Assembly (NCBI RefSeq): GCF_902635505.1
Contig: NC_045427.1
Coordinates: 213,728,422-213,792,421 of the forward strand
Source of the DNA: Sarcophilus harrisii
Lineage: Eukaryota > Chordata > Mammalia > Dasyuromorphia > Dasyuridae
Length of the DNA stretch: 64,000 bases
Reading direction: 5' to 3'
Under the pieces are notes generated by a model. It was not told where the DNA came from, did not search any database, and saw only the letters and a program-made list of their open reading frames with translations. Both the position numbers and the translations under genes were made by a program. Below, piece after piece: positions 21,770 through 32,123 of the stretch; position 1 is the first letter of the stretch, and each line of letters starts with the position of its first letter.

Positions 21770-24700
21770 TAGACTACCAACCAAGATGGGTGTCTAAACA
21801 AAGGCAAACTGCCCAGCTCCCACAAATGTACTCTATTACAACACAATTTGCATCAAAACAGATAACAAATGAGAAATACAATGGAAAATTATAGCAAGTG
21901 ATTTCTTTCACTCCAGAACTGTAAAAAAAAAAAAATTCGTCCAGGCAATAGGAGGGTTATTGGGCACGGCAGGAAAAGTCAACTCCCATGAAAAAGATTC
22001 TCAGTCTTACTAGAGATAATGAGGGATATATGTAGGCTGCAAGGCTCTGTAATAAGAAAGTTGTAACAGTGAAGAGGGGGATCCTCAGAGTGATAAGAAA
22101 ACACAGGATGAGGACATTGGAAACTCTGAGGAGCAACAGCAAAAAGGCCATGACAACAACCAGAGCTTAGGACAATAATAATTAGACTAGCACAGCTTAG
22201 ACCCAGGGGCTCTGAGATCCCTAAACAATGTATCTTTAAAAAGTCCCTGAAGATTTACTGCTCTGATTCTCAATGATTCTTCGGGCCAAACACTGGAATA
22301 TGAAGGTCAGCACACAAACCAGGGGACCCAGGGAGAAATCAAGTATAGCCAACAATCCATCAAAGAATGGAGCAGAGAGTAAAACCTGGCTCTGGCACAA
22401 AGCCCCAATTTAAGAACTAAAGCTGGAGAGATGAATAAATTGAAGAAAAGATCAAATGGTATAAAAAATTATTGTAGAGCTAAAGTTCCCTCAAAAAGGA
22501 GAGATTAATTTCATAATAACTGTAAGCAGAGACTCAAAGGAAAAAATAAATCTTCCACAAGAACTGTTTGAGTATCCAAAAGAAATGAAGCAAGAGATAA
22601 GAAATGAAATACAAGTGTTAGAAGAAAGAATTGGAAGGAAAATAAATAGCTTATAAGAGAAAGTGATAAACATTACCCAAGAAAAGGATTCATTTCAAAC
22701 TAGAATAAACCAAGCAGAAATCAATGACTTGAGATCAGTCAAGATAATTGAATAAGAGGAAGCAATATATCCCACTTCTCTCCACTCCCCCCAAAAAAAA
22801 TCTAAAAAGATCACCAGGCTGAGTAGTGATTAAAAATCTGAAGAGAAATCCCAATGGGGTATGATCCTAGTTCAAATCACAAATCTGATCTATAGACAAA
22901 TAATCAGGAATAGGAATGGGGCAGGATTGTGGACACATTCCCAGTCCCAGACCAGAAACATTCAGTCTCCCTAAGGATACAAAACCAAGCATTCAAGGCT
23001 CCAAATAGGCAGCAAGTCTGGGATCTCCCAAAATGAACTCAGGACTCAGTTCTGGGGTATGAGGAGTCAACAGCATGTCACCCAGAGTAAATCCTACATA
23101 CCCACTGGTCCAGGCCAGCCACACAGGATATCCTCATTAGTTTCTAAGGTGCAGAACAAGGCTGGGTCATAAGCATAGCAGACATAGCTCTGGGCTCAGG
23201 CCAGCAGCAGGCTATCCCAAGAAGGTTCTTTTGAGAACTTCCCAGGATTCAGAACAAGACTGGGTTAGCAGTCCTGGTAGCCCAGATAATACTCAAGAAT
23301 GCCATTCCTGACCCAGAACAAGACTGAGTCAGAAACACAGTTACTCTGGCAGGGCTATATAACAAGACCCAGGGGCTTGTGCTAGGAGATTCACACTGTA
23401 TTTCCTTTGTTGGTGCTGTATTCTATACCAGCATTTTCCCTGTTCCTGATCTCACTAGAGTCTTCTGTGGCAATACACAATTGAACTTAATTCTCTCCTT
23501 GCCCTTCCCCACCCCAGGAGAATATACAGGTATAGGAAATGGAAGCATGATAAAACTATGCATACCCTTTGATCCAGCAGTGTCTCTACAGGGTTCATAT
23601 CCCAAAGAGATCATAAAAGAGGGGAAAGGACCCACATGTACAAAAATGTTTATGGCAGCCCTTTTTGTCAAGAAACTGAAAACTGAGTGGATGCCCATCA
23701 ATTGGAGAATGGCTGAATAAGTTATGGTATATGAATGTTATGGAATATTATTGTTCTGTAAGAAATGAGCAGGCTGGTTTCAGAAAATCCTGGAAAGACT
23801 TCCATAAACTGATGCTTAGTGAAGTGAGCAGAACCAGGAGAACATTGTTCCAAGCAAATTCCAATATACTTGGAATGAAAAATGCCATCCTCATCCAGGG
23901 AAAGAACTATGGAGACTGAATGTAAATCAAAGCAGATTATTTTCACTTTTTTTTTTTTTTTGCTTTTTCTTTCTCATGATTTTTTCTCTTTTGGTCTGAT
24001 TTTTATTTTGCACAGACAAATATAGAAATACATTTAGATTACTTGCTGTCTTGGGGAAGGGGGAAGGAGGGAGAAAAAATTTGGAACACAAAATCTTATG
24101 GAAATGTATGTTGAAAATTATCTTTACATGTATTTGGAAAAAAATAAAATACTATTGAGAAAAATAATTTAAAAAAAAAGAAAAGAAAGTGGAAGCATGA
24201 TCTACTGGAGTAGTTGTACAAGTAAGTACTGCATTGCTGCAGTCCTTAGCCAGAGAACTAATGAATAGAGGGAACTAGGGCAGGGCACCAATGTGTTGTG
24301 GAGTTCCACTAACCCTGAAGCAAAAGAGCTGATATAGAGTTGGAGCCAATTCTGTCCCTCAGAAATCATTTGGGACAGAAACTAAAACCAATGAAAAGTG
24401 AATTCCTCAGAATACATTCTTCCCTAAGGAAGAGGCTAAGATATCTCTGATGTCCAGCCTTTGGGGGTTCCATCATCAAAGGGAAGTGAGGTAGAAAGTG
24501 AATAATAGGAAAATATAAGACTCAAACTATCAAAGATTTCAAGAGGAAAAAAAAAAAAAAGAACTTTTGAGCATAAGCAGATAAGCCAGCAGAGAAGATA
24601 TTAGAACAAAAAGAAAAACATCCTTCAGAACATCTAAAAGTCTAAACAGTTCTAACACTTTTAAAAAATAGTAAAAGGCAAAATCAAATGAATCAACATA

Positions 24701-26255
24701 TGATTTAATTGATTTAAAATATGATTTCTAAAAAGCCTAGATACCATGTTTTAAGAAATCATCCATGAAAATTGCTTAATCTATTAAAAACCAGACAAAG
24801 TAAAGACAGAAAGAATCTACCTATCAACTCCTGTTAGGAACCTCAAAAGGAAAAGTTCCAGAATATCATAGTCAAATCCAAAGGTCCCATATCAAAGAAA
24901 AAAATATATAGTAAACTTCCAGAAAAAAATAGCTCGAGTATTAAAGAGCTATAATCAAGAACACACAAGATCTAGCAACTTCTACCATAAATGAGAAGCA
25001 AACATAAAAAAGTAATATTCCAAAAGGCTGAAAATATAGATTTACATATAAGAATGTTCACCCTTAAGCTGAGTATAATCATATGGGGAGAAAATAAGTG
25101 GATTTTTAGTGGAATAGAGATTTAAAAGGTTTTTTGATGAAAAGACCAGAGCTGAGTAGCAACTTTGAAATGTAAACACAAGAGCCCAGAGAAATTTTAA
25201 AAGGAAATTATATTGGCATAATTGAGTTGGAAGGAGGTATAAATAAGTTCATATTATAACTGGAGGAAAAAAATCAAATATTCCTTTGGAATCTTGATGT
25301 CTTAAAAGTGTATTGAGAGAGTTAAATAAGAATACTTGAGGGAGGTAAGAGTGATCAATTCTATCATGAGAGTGGGAAAAGCCGGAAGAAAAAAGTAAAG
25401 GGAGGAAAAGAAAGAGGAAAAAGAGATTCTATTTCTCATAATTGAGGTACTTAAGAAGAATATATAAACCAAGATAAAGGGATTGGAGGAATCCCTATTA
25501 GATGAATTTCAACCTCTAAATCAAAGGAAGGACAAAACACACACTCAGAGTGTATATATATAGAAATATATATATATGAATGTTATAGAAATATATCAAA
25601 TTCAACAGGGAAACAAGGGGGAGTAGAGAGAAAAGAGTAAGAGAAAGGATATAAAAAAGAAGTAGTTATAAAGAAAAGAAATTTCCTTATCCTAAAGGGA
25701 GATTTTAAAAAGGAAAAGAAAATTAAAGAAAATCCTGAGACTCTAAGATGACCTTTTAAACAGTTGGCAGATGGTAAGCAGGCTGGTTTCAGAAAAGCCT
25801 GGACTGATGCTGAATGAGGTGAGCAGAATCAGAACATTGTACATAAACAACATAATTGGGTGATGATCAACTCTGACAGACTCGACTCTTCTTAGCAATA
25901 CAGTGATCCAAGATAATTTCAATAAACTTGGGATGAAAGATGCCATCTGCATCCAGAGAGAAAACTATGGAAACTGAATGTGGATCAAAGCATACTTTTC
26001 ACCTTTAAAATTTTTTTCTTTTCCAGGGTTTTTGCATTTTATTCTGATTTTTTTTTGCATAACATGACTAATATGGATGTGTTTAAATGACTGTACATCT
26101 ATAGACTATATCAGATTGCTTGCTGTCTTGGGAAGGGGAAAAGGAAGAAAGGAAGGAAGAAAAAAATGGACCTCAAAATCTTAGAAAAGTGAATGTTGAA
26201 AACTATCTTCACATGTAATTGGAAAAAATAAAATTATATTAACTGAAAACAAACA
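21770..26255 (+). mobile_element. Composite old L1 LINE, 5' region to 3' end
   Basis: It opens with ACCAACCAAGATGGGTGTCT, like the 'accaagatgg' start of mammalian L1 5' regions. It then shows A-rich ORF1-like blocks (22400-22740 and 24540-25340), an inter-ORF block (25340-25740) and a 3' end (25750-26250) with AATAAA near 26226. Most of ORF2 is missing. Whether this is one deleted element or two cannot be told by eye. A younger L1 3' end is nested at 23552-24189. Confidence 0.6.
23552..24189 (+). mobile_element. Nested younger L1 3' end with target-site duplication
   Basis: It is flanked by perfect direct repeats TGGAAGCATGAT at 23540-23551 and 24190-24201. Inside are CCTTTGATCCAGCAGTGTCT, CAATTGGAGAATGGCTGAAT, and a 3' UTR ending in ATAAAATACTATTGAG and an A-rich tail. 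It is a 5'-truncated sense insertion into the older L1. Confidence 0.9.
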
Positions 26256-26264
26256 GTTGAATGA

Positions 26265-26525
26265 AAAAAAATGTGTTATATGAATGAATGTAAAGGAATA
26301 TTATGCTTTAAGAAATTATGAAAGGAACAATTTCTGATAATCCTTGAATATTATGAATGGATGTAGAGTGAAGTGAGCAGAACCAGGAAAACAATTTACA
26401 CAAGGGCAGCAACATTATATAGAAAACAAACAAACTTTGAAAGACTTAAGAACTCTGAACAATGTATTGACCAACCAGATCTCTAGAGATCTAACAATGA
26501 AACATGTTACCTACCTCCTAACAGA
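26265..26525 (+). mobile_element. Older L1 3' fragment
   Basis: Decayed 'gtgttatatgaatgaatgta' and GAGTGAAGTGAGCAGAACCA words in L1 3' order, directly after the previous element. Confidence 0.6.
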
Positions 26526-26559
26526 GAAAGGAAGAAAGGAAACAAGCTAATTAAATGCC

Positions 26560-26885
26560 TTCTATATACTAGGCATTATGCTAAGGATTTAACAATATAT
26601 CATTTTGTTCTCACAAAAAAACCTAGGGATTGGTTGCTATTATTATCCTTGTTTTACAGTTGAGAAAGTTAAATAACTTGTCCAAGATCACACAGCTAGT
26701 ATGTGTCTGAGGTCGTATTTGTACTTTGGTTTTCCCAGCTCCAGACTAACTTCTCCATCTATTGCACTAGATTGTGAGTTTCTAAAGGACAGGGACTATC
26801 TTTGCCTTTCTTTATATTCTCAGTGCATAGCACAATGCTAGGCACCTGTTAAGTACTTAATAAATGTTTATTCAATGACCTACTA
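26560..26885 (+). repeat. MIR-type SINE followed by an L2 tail
   Basis: 'ttttacagttgagaaagtta' and CCAAGATCACACAGCTAGTA form a MIR core. From 26765 GAGTTTCTAAAGGACAGGGA to AATAAATGTTTATTCAATGA is an L2 3' tail. Confidence 0.7.
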
Positions 26886-26933
26886 GAGCACTTAGCTACC
26901 TACAAAGACATACTGGACATGAGGTACATAATA

Positions 26934-27332
26934 AATTTTTTAAGCTTTTTATTTTCAAAACATATGCACGGATAATTTTTCAACATTGATCCTTGCATAG
27001 CCTTGTGTTCCAAATTTTCCCCTTTCCCTCCACACCCTCTCCTAAAAGGCAAGCAATCCAATATATGTTATAAATGTCAAAATATATGTTAAATCGAATA
27101 TATGTAAATATATTTATACAATTATTTTGCTGCATAAGAAAAAATAAGATCAAAAAGGAAAGAAAATTAGTAAGAAAACAAAATGCAAGTGAACAACAAC
27201 AAAAAGAGTGCTATGTCGTGATCCACTCTGTTCCCATAATCCTCTGGATGTAGATGGCTCTCAATTGTTGAAACTGGCCTCAATCATCTCATTGTTGGAA
27301 AGTTACATCCATCAGAATTGATCATTGTATAA
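26934..27332 (-). mobile_element. L1 3' end, minus orientation, with target-site duplication
   Basis: The direct repeat TACATAATA occurs at 26925-26933 and 27333-27341. Between them is the antisense L1 3' UTR ('acatatgcacggataatttt', GTTCCAAATTTTCCCCTTTC). A sense L1 fragment follows on the right. Confidence 0.85.
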
Positions 27333-27341
27333 TACATAATA

Positions 27342-27720
27342 CACTTTTAGCCATGCAAATCAAAACACCCAGAGTTTTCACTTCTCGCCCTTAGCAAAGA
27401 AAATTAGCAAGAGATAACAAAAATGGGAATAGTCAATATTGGAGGAGTTATGGGTAGGTAGGCTCTGCCATTGTAGGTGGAGCTATGCATCAGTGCATCC
27501 ATTTTGGAAAGCAATTATGAATTATGCAGATAAAGTCACTAAATGTCTATACTCTTCCGGCCAGAGATTCTATCACTACCAAGGATACATAATATTTATT
27601 TATAATCTTTATAGTAACTCTTTTTGCAACAATTGTACTATCTTACTAAATAGTTTTTTCTAAAAGTGATTTAACTAAAAGTGACTGAATTATGGATATC
27701 TACGGAAATCTTGGGAAGAC
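27342..27720 (+). mobile_element. L1 3' region fragment, sense
   Basis: CATGCAAATCAAAACACCCA, then a degraded 'ggtggagctatgcatcag' and TTTTGGAAAGCAATTATGAA, the L1 block seen in better form at 55230-55400. The stretch 27720-28270 has nothing recognised. Confidence 0.65.
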
Positions 27721-28285
27721 ACATACCAGTAAGTGCTTGTGAACTATTGAATTAGACCCCAGAATTTTGAGGGAGATATAGCACCATTTGAGCTAAGATG
27801 TATTAGCTTGCCTGCCAGTGTGTGATTTGGAAGAGTAATTGCGGAACATATATATGCTACTCTTATTACAAATAAGTATGGTTGAATTAAACAATTCAAT
27901 GCATGGATTATATGTGAAAATATGTGTCCTCATTCTGCACCTCTAGTCTATCACCTTCCTTCCAAGAGGTGGGCAACACACTTCATCAATAATCTTCTGA
28001 AATCATTATGGGTCAATGCATTGATTAGAGTTCTATAATTCTTCAAAATAACTTTGCTTCAAATTATTGTGATGTAGTAATTTGTTTTCTTGCATTTTCA
28101 CATTTCATTCCATTCTACTTTATATAAGTCTTCTGTGTCTTTCTTCTTGTGTCCACTGACTTCCCACTCTATAGTTTTTCCTCACCAATTATATCCTCAT
28201 GTGGTGATATCACTATTCTGTGAGCTCCCTGTAACCTTTTGGAAGATGCTTTTACCCCTAAGCATTGTGGGGGGAAAAGCCCTAC

Positions 28286-28453
28286 TGGGGCAGCTAGGTG
28301 GCTCAGTGGATAGAGCACTAGCCCTGAAGTCAGGAGGACCTGAGTTCAAATTTGTTCTCAGGCACAACACTTCCTAGATATGTGCCCCTGGGCAAGTCAC
28401 TTAACCTCAAAAATGCCTCAGCAAAAAAAAGAAAGAAAGAAAGAAAGAAAGAA
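28286..28453 (+). mobile_element. SINE with 11-bp target-site duplication
   Basis: A well-kept marsupial SINE (GGGGCAGCTAGGTGGCTCAG to 'cctgggcaagtcacttaacc') with a GAAA-repeat tail. It is flanked by AAAAGCCCTAC at 28275-28285 and 28454-28464. It is among the younger insertions here. The stretch 28465-28900 has no clear element except a short L2-like word near 28860. Confidence 0.95.
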
Positions 28454-28909
28454 AAAAGCCCTACAAACACACCCCTTACATAAATGAAAGATAACTTAAG
28501 AAGGGAGAATCACTAATAGCAAAGGGGAGGAAAAGAGGGAGGAGGTTAAGAAAGGTTTTTGTTTTTTTTTATTGGATTTTCATCTATTGGATGAAATACC
28601 ATGAGCAATAACTTTAAGGTTTCTAAGAGGCAGAGGTAAATAGAGCATTTTCTGGGAATAGAGGATAGTCTAATAGAAGATGGAATACCAAGACAGGAAA
28701 CAGAAAATAAGTCAGATTGGCAAAAGAGTATAAAGTGAAAAAGAGAGTAATGTGAAATAAGTTTATTAATGTAGGATGAAGTCAGACTGTGAAAAATTTT
28801 AAGTGCCATTTTGAGGAGTTTGCAATACTATCCTATTATCTTCTGTTGGTCTCCTTATTTAAAGCCTCTTTCCTCTACAATCTATCCTTCTTATATATCC
28901 CAAACTTAT

Positions 28910-29690
28910 ATTCCTTTTTTTCATGTTTTTATTATAGTTTTTTATTTTTAAAACATGTGCATGTATAATTCTCAACATTCACCCTCGCAAAACCTTGTCT
29001 TCCATTTTTTTTCTCTCCTTTCCCCTTACCGACTCTTCTAGATGGCAAGTAATCTAATCTATGTTAAATTAAATTTAACATCAACATTGTTAAATGTAAC
29101 ATTAAAATTGTTAAAAGTAACACATGTTAATGTGCAATTCTTCCATATATATCCATAATTATCATGCTGCACAAGAAAAATCAGATCAAAAAGGAAAAAA
29201 ATGAGAAAGAAAACAAAATGCAAGCAAATAACAACAAAAAAGTGAAAATACTATGCTGTGATTCATAATCAGTCCCTACAGTTCTTCTTCTGGGTGCAGA
29301 TCACTCTCATTGAAACTGGACTGAATCATCTCACTGTTGAAAAGAGCCATGTCCATCAGAATTGATCATCCTATAATCTTGCTGTTGCTGTGTACAATGT
29401 TTCCTAGTTCTACTCATTTCACTTAGCATCATTCAGGTAAGTCTCTTCAGGTCTTTCTGAAATCATCCTGCTGATTGTTTCTTATGGAACAATAATATTT
29501 CATAACATTCATATACCATAACTTATTTAGCCATTCTCCAACTGATGGACATCAGTTTCCAGTTTCTTGCCACTGCAAAAGGGTTGCTACAAACATTTTC
29601 GCACATGTAGGTCCTTTTTCCTCTTTCATGATCTATTTGGAATACATGCCTAGTATAAACACTGCTGGATCAAAAAATATATACACAAAC
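28910..29690 (-). mobile_element. L1 3' end, minus orientation
   Basis: A T-run then 'catgtgcatgtataattctc', GATCAAAAAGGAAAAAAATG, CATTCTCCAACTGATGGACA and 'tggatcaaaaaatatat'. It continues far enough to include the part equivalent to 17500. Confidence 0.9.
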
Positions 29691-29831
29691 TGATATTCCT
29701 AAACCACAGATCTGATCATATCACCCCTGCCCAAAAATTCTTCAGTGGCTCCCTTTTTTCTTTAGGATAAAACATAAAATAGCAGGTAAGGTCCTCTACA
29801 ATCTAGCTTCTATTTATTTTTCCAATCATTT

Positions 29832-30086
29832 CAAATTTTTGTTGTTGTTCAGTCATGTCTTACTTTCTGTGATTGAATCTGGGGTCTTCTTTGGCAAAGA
29901 TAATAGAATGTTTTGCCATTTCTTTCTCTGGGTCATTTTACAGATAAAGAAACTGAGGCAAAGTGGGTGAAGTGATTCGCCCAAAGTCACACAAGAAGGA
30001 AATATCTGAGGCCAAATTTGAATTTAGGAAGGTCTTCCTGATTCCAGGCCCTACATTATATCCTCTGGGCCGGCCATCTAGCTGCA
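29832..30086 (-). mobile_element. SINE long form, minus orientation
   Basis: 'ttgttgttgttcagtcatgt', then 'tcattttacagataaagaaactg', AGGTCTTCCTGATTCCAGGC and GGCCATCTAGCTGC at the head end. Confidence 0.9.
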
Positions 30087-30296
30087 CATTTATTCATTCT
30101 CTGTTCCATTTAAACTAATCTGTTACTTTCCTGTACATACCATTCCATTTCTCACCTCCATAATTTTGTTCAGCTGATTTTTCATATCTAGAACGTACTC
30201 TTTCCTCATCCCTACTGTTCAGAATTTCTAATTTCCTTCAAATTACTATTCAAATTCTTCTTGAATTTTGTATTACTTTAAAAGAATTGCATATTA

Positions 30297-30615
30297 CATT
30301 GAATTCCCAGTCCCTATATTTATGCACACCTGCATCTTTGATTTCCTTCACAAGCTAATTGTACAATAATTCAGAGTCTGATTCTTTTTGTACAGCAAAA
30401 TAATGTTTTGGTCATGTATACTTATTGTGTATCTAAGTTATATTTTAATATATTTAACATCTACTGGTCATCCTGCCATTTAGGGGAGGGGGTGGGGGGG
30501 GTAAGAGGTGAAAAATTGGAACAAGAGGTTTGGCAATTGTTAATGCTGTAAAGTTACCAATGTATATATCCTGTAAATTAAAGGCTATTAAATAAAAAAA
30601 TAAAAAATAAAAAAT
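30297..30615 (+). mobile_element. Young L1 3' end with perfect 17-bp target-site duplication
   Basis: Flanked by AAAAGAATTGCATATTA at 30280-30296 and 30616-30632 without mismatch. The insert is a 5'-truncated L1 3' UTR (TTTTTGTACAGCAAAATAAT, a G-rich run at 30484-30500, TAAATTAAAGGCTATTAAAT, then an AATAA-rich tail). The same subfamily is at 42290-42575 and, reversed, at 56118-56653. Confidence 0.93.
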
Positions 30616-30632
30616 AAAAGAATTGCATATTA

Positions 30633-30775
30633 ACCTATATGAGATTACTTGCTGTCTTGGGGAGGGGAAAGATAAAAAAATCTGAAATACAAAGTTTTAC
30701 AGAAATAAATGTTGAAAACTATCTTTACATGTATTTGGAAAAAAATAAAATAGTATTGAAATAATTTTTAATTAT
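30633..30775 (+). mobile_element. Older L1 3' tip
   Basis: GAGATTACTTGCTGTCTTGG to 'aaaatagtattgaaat', the 3' tip of the older L1 type also seen at 24030-24165. It is the target of the insertion above. Confidence 0.75.
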
Positions 30776-31214
30776 TATTTACATATATAAGGACAATCAA
30801 TATATATGTCCTTTCTTGCATATTGTATTTCTCCAGTAAAATGTAGGCTTTTTGAGGTCAAGTACTATTGGATTTTTTTTTTTTTTGTCTTTAAGTCTAC
30901 AGTACCTAGAACACTGCTCTGAACATAGCAATTTAAGGATTATTTGTTGAATTTACTTCTTGTAGAAATCTTTTGTTTCATTAAGTTTCACACTTATAGA
31001 TAAACTATTCCTTTACTTTCCCCCCTTTTTTTTTGTTCTATTTTTTCCTCCCACTTGAAATCTTGGGGGTTGAGATTTGGAATCAGCAGGAGAATGGGAT
31101 TAGGGAGGGCCTGGCTGGTTGAGTTGGAGGCTCACTGCTGAGAAAGACCCTAGCACTTGTCACTTCCAGACACCACCCATTCCTTACTGAACCACTGGGT
31201 AATCTGTTCTTGTT

Positions 31215-31773
31215 CTATATATGTGAGAGAGAAGGGGGAAAGAGAGGGGGCCGGAGGAAGAAAGCCAGCTGGAGAGGCACAATCGAGGGCGGGGCGGGGG
31301 AGAGGATGAAAGGCGGCGAGAGCCCTGGGCGGGAGCGGAGGCGGGGCTGGTCTACACGTCCCAGCTGCGGAGGCAGAGCCAGCGCGCTGCAGAACCTCAG
31401 TCCGCGGTCTCCGGCTGGAGGGTCACATCCTGCTGCAGAGAGCAGTGGAGCGTGGCTTTTCGGCATCGCGCTCCGCACCGAGGAGCAGAGCCAGCATCAG
31501 ACCCGCAGGGAAGCGGGGAAGCGAGAGAACGAGGGAGCGAGAGAGCAGAGTCCTCTGAGACCCGGCCGGACCGAAGCCCAAGCTTTCAGAGACAAGGGCT
31601 CTGCATCACCTCCTCAGCCCCACGTACCGGGCCCTGCGCGCCTTCCTTGCCGGGCCTGGGCTGGCATGGGGTAGGGACCACGCAGCGGAGCCGAGAGATG
31701 GGCCGCTCCCTAGACACAGAGCGGCCCCTTAGGCTCGGAGCGGCCTGACCGTCAGAGACTCTGGGGCCCAGCA
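31215..31773 (+). promoter_or_regulatory. FNDC4: FNDC4 CpG-island promoter and untranslated first exon
   Basis: Sharply GC- and CpG-rich against an AT-rich background, with GC boxes near 31289 and 31341. The untranslated first exon most likely ends at 31773 (CCCAGCAG before gtgggt). The acceptor used next is at 31971. The transcription start cannot be fixed by eye. A TATATAT word at 31216-31222 is probably incidental. Confidence 0.75.
31698..31748 (+). other. Upstream ORF in the FNDC4 leader, 16 codons
   Basis: MGRSLDTERPLRLGAA then stop lies wholly inside the presumed untranslated exon. A two-codon ATG-GGG-TAG lies just before it near 31664. If transcription starts upstream, both could dampen translation of the main frame. 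No conservation evidence is available here. Confidence 0.4.
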
Positions 31774-31999
31774 GGTGGGTGTGGGCAGGGCAGAGGCGTG
31801 TTCCGAGGTGTCGTTAGCCGAGCTGCTGTGTGGGCGTGGGCGGAGTTTACCTGGGGGCTCTCTGTGCTGGACATGGGCTTTGGCGCGGGGAGGTTGGGTC
31901 CTATCTTGGGGATTGGCTGCAGATCCTATTTGCGGGCAGTTTTTGATACCCAGGCTTCCTGACACCTGCAGGAGCCCCTAAACTGGCTGGACTGAGCAG

Positions 32000-32123
32000 A
32001 TGATGACCCAGTGCCCCAGAATGGATTCCATGGGGGCAATGGCTTCACTGATTCCACTAACCCCATATCTAAGCCCTACAGTCCTACTGTTGGTCAGCTG
32101 TGACCTGGGATTTGTCCGAGCAG
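32000..32123 (+). CDS. FNDC4: FNDC4 coding exon 1 (gene exon 2)
   Basis: The acceptor is at 31971, giving 28 untranslated bases and then residues 1-41 and one base of Asp42. It contains the hydrophobic signal core LSPTVLLLVSCDLGF. Donor gtaagt. Confidence 0.95.

Larger units (their letters stand above)
29690..30960 (+). mobile_element. L2 LINE fragments interrupted by a SINE and L1
   Basis: L2 pieces at 29690-29830 (CACAGATCTGATCATATCAC), 30090-30280 ('ttctcacctccataatttt') and 30785-30960 (GTAGGCTTTTTGAGGTCAAG and an 'agtacctagaacactgctctg' tail) keep L2 order. A minus-strand SINE and L1 pieces have landed between them. Confidence 0.65.

Noticed and set aside
31210-31674. Open frame of 154 codons across the FNDC4 CpG island
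   Set aside because: It is Arg/Gly/Ser-rich translation of GC-rich promoter and leader sequence with no recognisable domain. The opposite strand is equally open, as expected for CpG islands.
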